Assembly (NCBI GenBank): GCA_002270565.1
Contig: NQMI01000020.1
Coordinates: 62,001-126,000, forward strand
From: Stenocarpella maydis
Taxonomy: Eukaryota; Ascomycota; Sordariomycetes; Diaporthales; Diaporthaceae
Direction of reading: 5' to 3'
DNA length: 64,000 nt
Shown here: positions 57,819 to 64,000 of the stretch, piece after piece
How positions within the stretch are numbered: the first letter of the stretch is position 1
Layout of the letters: each line of letters starts with the position of its first letter
Made by a program: the position numbers and the translations under genes
The notes under the pieces: model-generated
Told to the model about the DNA's origin: nothing
The model's database searches: none
What the model saw: the letters and a program-made list of their open reading frames with translations, nothing else

Positions 57819-59086
57819 GGTGAAGCTGGGAGGAACCGAGGCTGTGTTACCGGTGGTTTCGTGTTGGAGATCGGGTTAGGACTGGTGATTCTTGAACAAT
57901 GCGCGGCTCCTGGTGTCCTGGTCCGGAGGTTGATGTCTATACTGCAGAACGGACCCTCCCCAAGCTCCAACGTGGCTCGAGCCGGGAACAGGTCAGGTTG
58001 GGCCTGCGGACTACACTAGGTATAGTGTACTAGAGTTCCTTGGCACCCGAGACACGGAGCCCCACCCCCTGTTATTATGTACACTACGGAGTACTCTACA
58101 TATGTAGGCCCCACTGATACCCAAAGCACCAGTTGAGCAGACCCACCACCCAAAAGACCTGGAGTACCTACACTAGGTAGATAGATATTCATGGGACATC
58201 TGAACGGACAAGGAGGAGCACCAGCGGGCAGCAGGTAGTCAGTCTACCTGGATACACCAAGCCGACCACCCGTACAATGTGAAAATGTGCTCCCCGACTC
58301 GAGTGAATACTGCGCGTGCTGCGTATCGACCAGATTGCATGCGATGCAGGTGTTGCTATCCTGTCCCAAGCCGTCCAAGCACCTTCAAGGTGAGTCATCC
58401 CGTTGTTATTTACGTGGGGTAAGCGGCCTCGCCAATCCTCCTCGATCCCAAGGTACAGGACCAACATAGTTTGTTCGCCCAGCATTGGGTCAGGAAGTAC
58501 CCCAGCAGGCCTCGAACCGTTGCCCTTTGACCTTTTTGAAGGATGCTCGCTCATACTATGCACCTAGCTGGTCGTTACGCAGCATGCGCTGTGGACTATG
58601 TAATGTAGTCCTCCTACGAGGTAGATGCTTAGTGTACCTAGGTAGGTACTGTAGTGTACGAACCTCCTCGAGGCCGGCACACACACGAGAATGAGCCGGG
58701 CCTTGACCTGCATGCAGGCTGTCAGTCCCAAATTGGCGGGTTGGATCAGGGATTAGTGCGCCCGTGCCGAGATTCGTTCAATTTTTAAACCTGCTCTGGA
58801 CCGAGCCACCCCAATCACCCAATCACCGTGCACTGAACAAACCCGCCAAACATTTAGAAGCGCATTTTTCCCTTTCCATTTCCTGAAGCCAAAAAAAATC
58901 TCCCACAGCTGCCTCTTTAGCCTTGCTCACAAAAACATCAATTCCACTGCACGACTCACCTTGCTGATTGATTCCTTATCTTCTCAGGTCACGTCAGACT
59001 AGCTTTCAGGTGACACCTGACTCATACCAGCCGTCCGCCCACCCCCAGCCTTCACAAAGAGGATCCCATTCCTCTCATCTCACCTC

Positions 59087-59113
59087 ATGACCCAGGACGT
59101 CATTGCCACCTGA
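59087..59113 (+). promoter_or_regulatory. Candidate uORF 1 of the CorA transporter gene
   Basis: ATG-started 8-codon frame (MTQDVIAT, stop) 650 nt upstream of the chosen start codon. It is functional only if the transcript begins before it. Confidence 0.35.
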
Positions 59114-59616
59114 AATCAGACCAACAACATCAGGACAGAGAGCAACAGCGCAGCAGTCGCGCCACATCGACTACCGTCCAACCCCGTCGCCGCCTCAGAA
59201 CCACCCGCTCGGGAACAAGAGCCGAGTCGATCGAGCTGTTGTGAACGTCGCGACATCCCCGTGTCGCGCCAATTCCCTGTCACCAATACGTCCCCTTGAA
59301 TCCATCAAGTTGGCTGCACTCGCTTCTTCCCGGGCTTCATTCACCCGTTCGCTCCATAGCCCCGCTTTCTGGGCGTACATTGGAGTGAACAAGAAACCGC
59401 CTTAACTGGAGGCCACGCACCACCATCATAAAGTTCTGACCACCTTTCGGTCACATTCGCACTTCCGCTATCACGGCCTCGACACCCGTCCAGGCCGGTG
59501 ATATACCTGCCCCCGCCCAAGGGGCTCAACCGGTCAAAGCCCTTCGCCGCGGGCGGCAGACTGCCGTTAACTGCCGTCCGCTTAAAGTCAACTCCGTTGT
59601 CGACCGTCGAACGAGG

Positions 59617-59640
59617 ATGGGAATGAGGATTCACCCTTGA
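59617..59640 (+). promoter_or_regulatory. Candidate uORF 2 of the CorA transporter gene
   Basis: ATG-started 7-codon frame (MGMRIHP, stop) ending 122 nt before the main ATG. From 59,090 to 59,616 no other ATG was found, which makes this the last upstream AUG a scanning ribosome would meet. Confidence 0.4.
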
Positions 59641-59762
59641 GCCAGCGACCGGGCTGTCCAGGGCCGGACCTGCGAGGGAAGAGTAAAAGAGATATAGTTA
59701 CAGAGCAAGGTTTGGAATATTGCAGACACAGGCGAAAAAGACGGCCAGCAGAAACAGCCAAA

Positions 59763-61656
59763 ATGTCGGACCACGAAGAAGTCCTGGACACGGGCTACCA
59801 GACCCCAATCCCTGAGCTGGATGACCATCGCCACCAGCACCAGAGCCCATCCTTCTCACGGGACGAGCGACCCCGCCGGGGGACTTTCGACTCCCAATTC
59901 GGCGGCCGACGACGCACCGGCTCCGACGCCTCGAGGAGCGGGATGGCTCATCCCAGTATCCGCGTTCGCGACTTCGAAGAGGCCGTCATTGATGACGAGC
60001 CTGGGGACATCTCGCCCATGGGCCGACGCCAGCGGCGAGGTACGGTGGACACCACAGCTTCTTCGCGCGAGCCATCTCCGCCCAACTCTGTCAAGGCGTT
60101 CGCGCTCGCCCGCCGCCCGCCGGCCTTGTCTTTCTCGGAGCAACGGCCGGACAATATGGAGCTGCAGAGGACCATGTCAGTCACCAGTCGCCACAGCCAC
60201 CGGAGTAAGTCCCGCACTGTGAAAGACAGCGATGTCGCCAGTGTCAACACGAATAGGTCAGCTGCCGAGGAGGACGTCTGCTTCCCGCACGACAACCGTG
60301 ATGGGCCAAACTTGTACGTCGACTTTGAGTTCCTCGAGGACTTCATCCGGTCGCAGAGGAGCGCACGTCTTGCGTCCGATCCAAAGGAGTTCGCAGACTT
60401 GCGCCCACAGACAACCAATGGCGGGCCGACGCAGATGGCCACCGCAGACGGGGATATCATCGAAATGCCATCAGGTTCCTCGATCCAAGAGGAGAAGGAC
60501 AATGTGGAGCCCAGGCAGGCCGTGCCAGAGAAGAGCTCAGCCCAGCGATTCAGTTTCTTCTCCTCGGCTTGGGACCAGACCATCCATGCAGCGGACCTGG
60601 AAGACTTGGCTCTGCCAGGCGAGGAGTTGCGGAGCCTCTTCACCTTTCCAAACGACGGCGAAGACTACGTCTGGTGGTTGAATGTGAACTGTCCCACCGA
60701 CGACGAGGTGCGCGCGATCTGTAAGGCGTTCGGCATCCACCCCCTGACAGTTGAAGATATCACGACACAAGAAGCGCGCGAGAAGATCGAACTGTTCAAG
60801 TCGTATTACTTCGCCAATTTCCGGTCCTACATGGCTGTGTATGACGAGGATGGCGATCGGGAGTTTGAGCCTTTCAACATGTTTGTGATCGTGTTCCGGG
60901 AGGGTATCCTCAGCTTCAGTCACACCTTCAACTCACACGCCTCCGACGTCCGTCAGAGAATCTCGACTTTGAAGGACTATGTGGACCTGAGTGCTGACTG
61001 GATTTGTTACGCCATCATGTGAGTAGGGACCAACCTTCCTAGCGGTCACTGGTACTGACATGGAACACAGCGACAACATTGTCGATAATTTTGGCCCGGC
61101 CATCACTGAGGTGCAGAATGCGGCGGATGCGCTTGACGATGACGTCTATCGGGCCCGTCCGGACGATGAAGAAAACCATCCCTTCCTGCCAAGACTTGGT
61201 CACATCCGCAAGAACATCATGGGTCTGATGCGTCTCCTTGGAGGCAAAGCCGACGTGCTCAAGGGCTTCACTAAGCGCTGCAACGAGAACTACCAAGTCA
61301 CGCCACGGATGGAAGTCGGGCTCTACCTCGGCGACATCCAGGATCACGTCGTGACCATGATGAATACGTTGGGGCACCTCGAGAGGATGCTATCGCGGGC
61401 TCACAGCAACTACCTGGCACAGCTGAGCATCGACAGCATCACCCAGGGGACGCGAGCGAACAAGGTCCTTAGTAAGATCACGTTCCTCGCCTCCATCATC
61501 GTGCCCCTGAACGTGGTCACCGGTTTGTTCGGCATGAACGTTCCGGTCCCGTTCGGACAACCCGGCAACCTGTCGGCCTTCTTTGTGATCCTGGGTGTCT
61601 TGATCGCCTTTTCGATCATCTGCATCCTTGTGGCCCGAAGGCTTCGCTATATATGA
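59763..61656 (+). CDS. CorA-family magnesium transporter (ALR1/MNR2 type)
   Basis: Magnesium channel of the 2-TM-GxN family, fungal ALR/MNR2 type with a long cytosolic N-terminus. Model: join(59763..61018, 61071..61656), 613 aa. The start MSDHEEVLDTGYQTPIPELD opens about 250 Ser/Arg-rich disordered residues. The CorA domain follows: WWLNVNCPTDDEVRAICKAF, FGIHPLTVEDITTQEAREKI, FANFRSYMAVYDED, and FMVF-like FNMFVIVFREGILSFSHTF. The 52-bp intron joins DWICYAI to DNIVDNFGPAITEVQ. The pore signature is exact: TM1 (ITFLASIIVPLNVVTGLFG) ends in GMN, and TM2 is FFVILGVLIAFSIICILVAR. The protein ends RRLRYI. Plasma membrane (ALR1) versus vacuolar (MNR2) location cannot be decided from sequence. A longer in-frame start at 59637 is not an ATG start. 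Confidence 0.94.
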
Positions 61657-64000
61657 TGACGGCCCGGCCGACTTTGTTGTTGGTTAAACTCCTAGTTTTG
61701 TTGTTCTTTTGAGTACCCGCTGCGTCTTTTTATAATTGTCTCACCTTTGGTCTTACGTCGAGGCAAAGTTGGGGCTAATGGGTGGTGGTGGTGGATGGTG
61801 GTTGTTGTGTATTTGTCATCATCTTGGTGCTGCGCTTCTCTTCGTTCCGCACTGGGTAGACTAGATGCGGTATTGGGCTTCAGCTGGAAGAAGATATTTA
61901 GAGACAAATTCACCTGTCATAAAACAGCACTCCGTCTCATTCTTTCTCGAGTCAATTCTGCTCGTTGCTTCCGCTGCGTAGTGTGCTATGTCCTCAAAAA
62001 GAAAATGTACCCTACACCCCTACCCGCCTCCCAGGAAAGACTCGACCATTTTGGCCAGTCGTGTGTGATACTTGATCTAGAGCCCTCAGGCCAGAAGACA
62101 CACGGTAGAAGCACCTATCACTGATCGCGAGTCGAGACACCCAACTCATCGCGCAAATATGCCCTCCAATAGTTACATACCAGATTATCTACGCCTTAAC
62201 GCCACCTTTCACATTATAATCGAGAATTTCTGGGTAAACGGGGCATAGGCACAAGAAGAATACAGGCGCGCAGAGCATGCGGACAAAGAGAGAGCATGTA
62301 ATCTCTAGGTGGCCTAGCATCACTCACCCGAGGCAGGGAAAACCTGGCCAGGTTCGTCGGACCTCTTGCCCGCCCTTGTATGGAGAGAAGGTGAGGCGCG
62401 CGGCCCCCTTGGGCATATATATCTTGCGACCTCACCGTCCTTTTCACTCGTACCGTTTGCACTCGGCGGCCTTGGTCGGGCGGCGGTGTGGTGGGCAGGC
62501 CTGTGCCGCCGCGGTCACTCACGCAGGCTGCGCGTGTGCGATCTCGGACTGATCATGCCCGGGGCTGGCTTTCGTTGTCAGTTCTGCTGCTTCTCCTGCT
62601 GCCCGAGTATTATTCTCGAGTTTGGAAGGGGGACCCAGTGGGAATGTTAGACTTTTCGGGAGAGGTCGGCATTTTGGCATGCTGTTGGGGGGGGGGTTCT
62701 TTTTTCTTATTCCCCCTTCTCTTCTTTCCCTTTTGTGTTGTGTTTCAAGGGAGGTCCCAGGGATTGTTTCATGTCGACGAGATCGAGCGAAAAGGTGACG
62801 ATGGCAGACAGCATGATGCGTCTTCGCGGTAGCGTCCAGCTTGAGGCAGCCAGCATTGAGAGCAAGAAGCAGCAAAACAATCCCAGTTCAACCACACGTC
62901 CACGAAACAGATGTCAGCTGTGATCAAGAAAGGTTGGGGATTTCATCCCGGAATCGATTGCACAAAATTTGGCCTGGTATTTTGGTTCAGACTTGGGACA
63001 ACAATTCATACCGGTTTGACGAGAAACTTCAGTCTGCACTTTTTGACAGGCGCTTGTCTTGCTCTACAAGAGGCCCCCGCCCCTGACACGCTGCAAGCAA
63101 CTCTGAGCAGCTTTGGGAGGACGGCTATTCGCGATTCCTCGGTGCGCACGCGTATTGTATCCATAATCATGGTTGGGTCTCTGGGAAGGTGATGGCGCCA
63201 GTCTATGGACGGCCGGTGCTTTGCTTTGCGCTGGCTGGCTGAGACCTGGACTCGGACAACTCACTTGAGCAAGCGATGTAAACCACAGTGCCATGTTTCC
63301 ATTTTGAGTGCCAATCTCGAGTCAGCTGGATGATGTATCCTTCCTCCCGGCAAGCGCTCAAGCTCCGCCTCCTTGGAGAAGAGGCATATACAACCCACCT
63401 GGGGCTTCCGATATCATAGCACCAAACCGAGCCATGGTAAACAGCGCCTGACATGTGTTTTATTTATCTGAGATGCGTATTTTTTCCGTCGGTGTGACTG
63501 ACCTAGATTCTCCCCAGGCCCATGGCGTTGGTGCGAGAGCGAGGATGAGGGTGCTTCGAAACGTGGAGGCCGACTCATCTACCTTGCCCTCCCAGCTGTC
63601 AGCCCACCCGGATCACCGGTGATCTCAAGGAATACACCAGAGACTCCTGTCACTTGCAGATGCATTTCCGGATCCAGACGGGATGTTAGAAGCCTCCGCA
63701 TCCTAACCGCGACCAACCCAGTTGGATCGATCCCTTTCATCTTTCTGGGGGGATGGTGGACAGGGTTCTCACTGTTCTAGAACTTGAGCTCATAGGTGTG
63801 CTCTGAGTCGGGGGCGGATAAGCTCAACCCTTGCAGGCCATCTTTCTAGCAAAGGAAATGCCCTCGGTCAGCAAAATTGGAGGCAGAGACACTGCGCAGC
63901 GCATGCTCCGAAGCTATCTTCCGTGGGCCCTGGACGCAGTCTGCTCTTGGCCCGGGAAAACCTCATCTACCCGGAACTTGCATGATAGATGAAAAGCAAA
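61657..64000. other. Right-end region without supported gene
   Basis: About 2.3 kb after the CorA stop. Repeated GGTGGT sequence lies at 61779-61804, and a G10 run near 62687. Open frames on both strands are under 125 codons, mostly from non-ATG starts, and show no family sequence. A short minus-strand ATG frame near 63436 (MARFGAMISEAP) followed by a possible donor could be a first exon, but no continuation could be established. Confidence 0.5.

Larger units (their letters stand above)
57819..59762. other. Divergent intergenic region SPC1 / CorA transporter, with likely long leader
   Basis: About 1.9 kb. It contains TACGGAGTA (58085-58093), TACCTAGGTA (58635-58644), and from about 58,900 a CT-rich stretch without ATG except at two tiny uORFs, consistent with a long 5' leader of the CorA gene. 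No protein gene supported. Confidence 0.6.

Noticed and set aside
58480..58560. Possible tRNA-like element (CTCGAACC resembling an inverted B box)
   Set aside because: No acceptor stem, D arm or anticodon arm can be folded around it by eye.
62707..62895. Small secreted-protein-like frame (hydrophobic N-terminus) on the minus strand
   Set aside because: It begins with GTG, has no supporting context or conserved cysteines, and lies in G/T-rich low-complexity DNA.

Overview
The window is nuclear DNA of a filamentous ascomycete (Pezizomycotina; Sordariomycetes is my inference from protein style). The evidence is short GT-AG introns (mostly 50-120 bp) with CTNAY-like branch points, compact spliced genes on both strands, and ascomycete-specific proteins: a WOPR regulator, the ERMES subunit MMM1, fungal-type POB3 without an HMG box, and an ALR-type CorA transporter. 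I resolved 18 protein genes, 16 of them with splice junctions that join in frame. No rRNA, convincing tRNA, CRISPR array, transposase or virus-like gene was seen.

Left part (1-17.3 kb): LOS1 exportin-t (3' end off the left edge), POB3 (FACT), ALE1 (lysophospholipid acyltransferase), VRG4 (GDP-mannose transporter) and an SDR oxidoreductase, all on the minus strand. They are followed by ADI1 (plus), a Derlin (minus) and the centromeric histone CENP-A (plus). Middle (18.7-30.3 kb): MMM1 (minus) is divergent from VPS45 (plus), then MTO1 (plus) and the cardiolipin synthase CRD1 (minus).

From 30.3 to 48.0 kb the window is almost empty. The only recognisable gene is an intronless Gti1/Sge1/Wor1-class WOPR regulator at 35.9-37.5 kb, with about 10.5 kb of gene-free DNA upstream and 5.7 kb downstream. 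This block holds short tandem repeats, a 63-nt T run and G/C homopolymers. Right part (48-61.7 kb): TDP1 (10 exons, N-terminal ubiquitin-interacting motif), a PNRC/EDC1-like decapping-activator candidate, RBX1 (plus), SPC1 (minus) and a CorA/ALR magnesium transporter (plus). The last 2.3 kb show no supported gene.

The genes do not form one pathway. Most are single-copy housekeeping functions: tRNA export and modification, chromatin, secretory pathway and ERAD, mitochondrial membranes, ubiquitin ligase, DNA repair. The most unusual features are the isolated WOPR gene in its large non-coding block, the very short CENP-A tail, the enriched intergenic palindromes TACCTAGGTA and TACTCCGTA, and many long G/C homopolymers outside exons.
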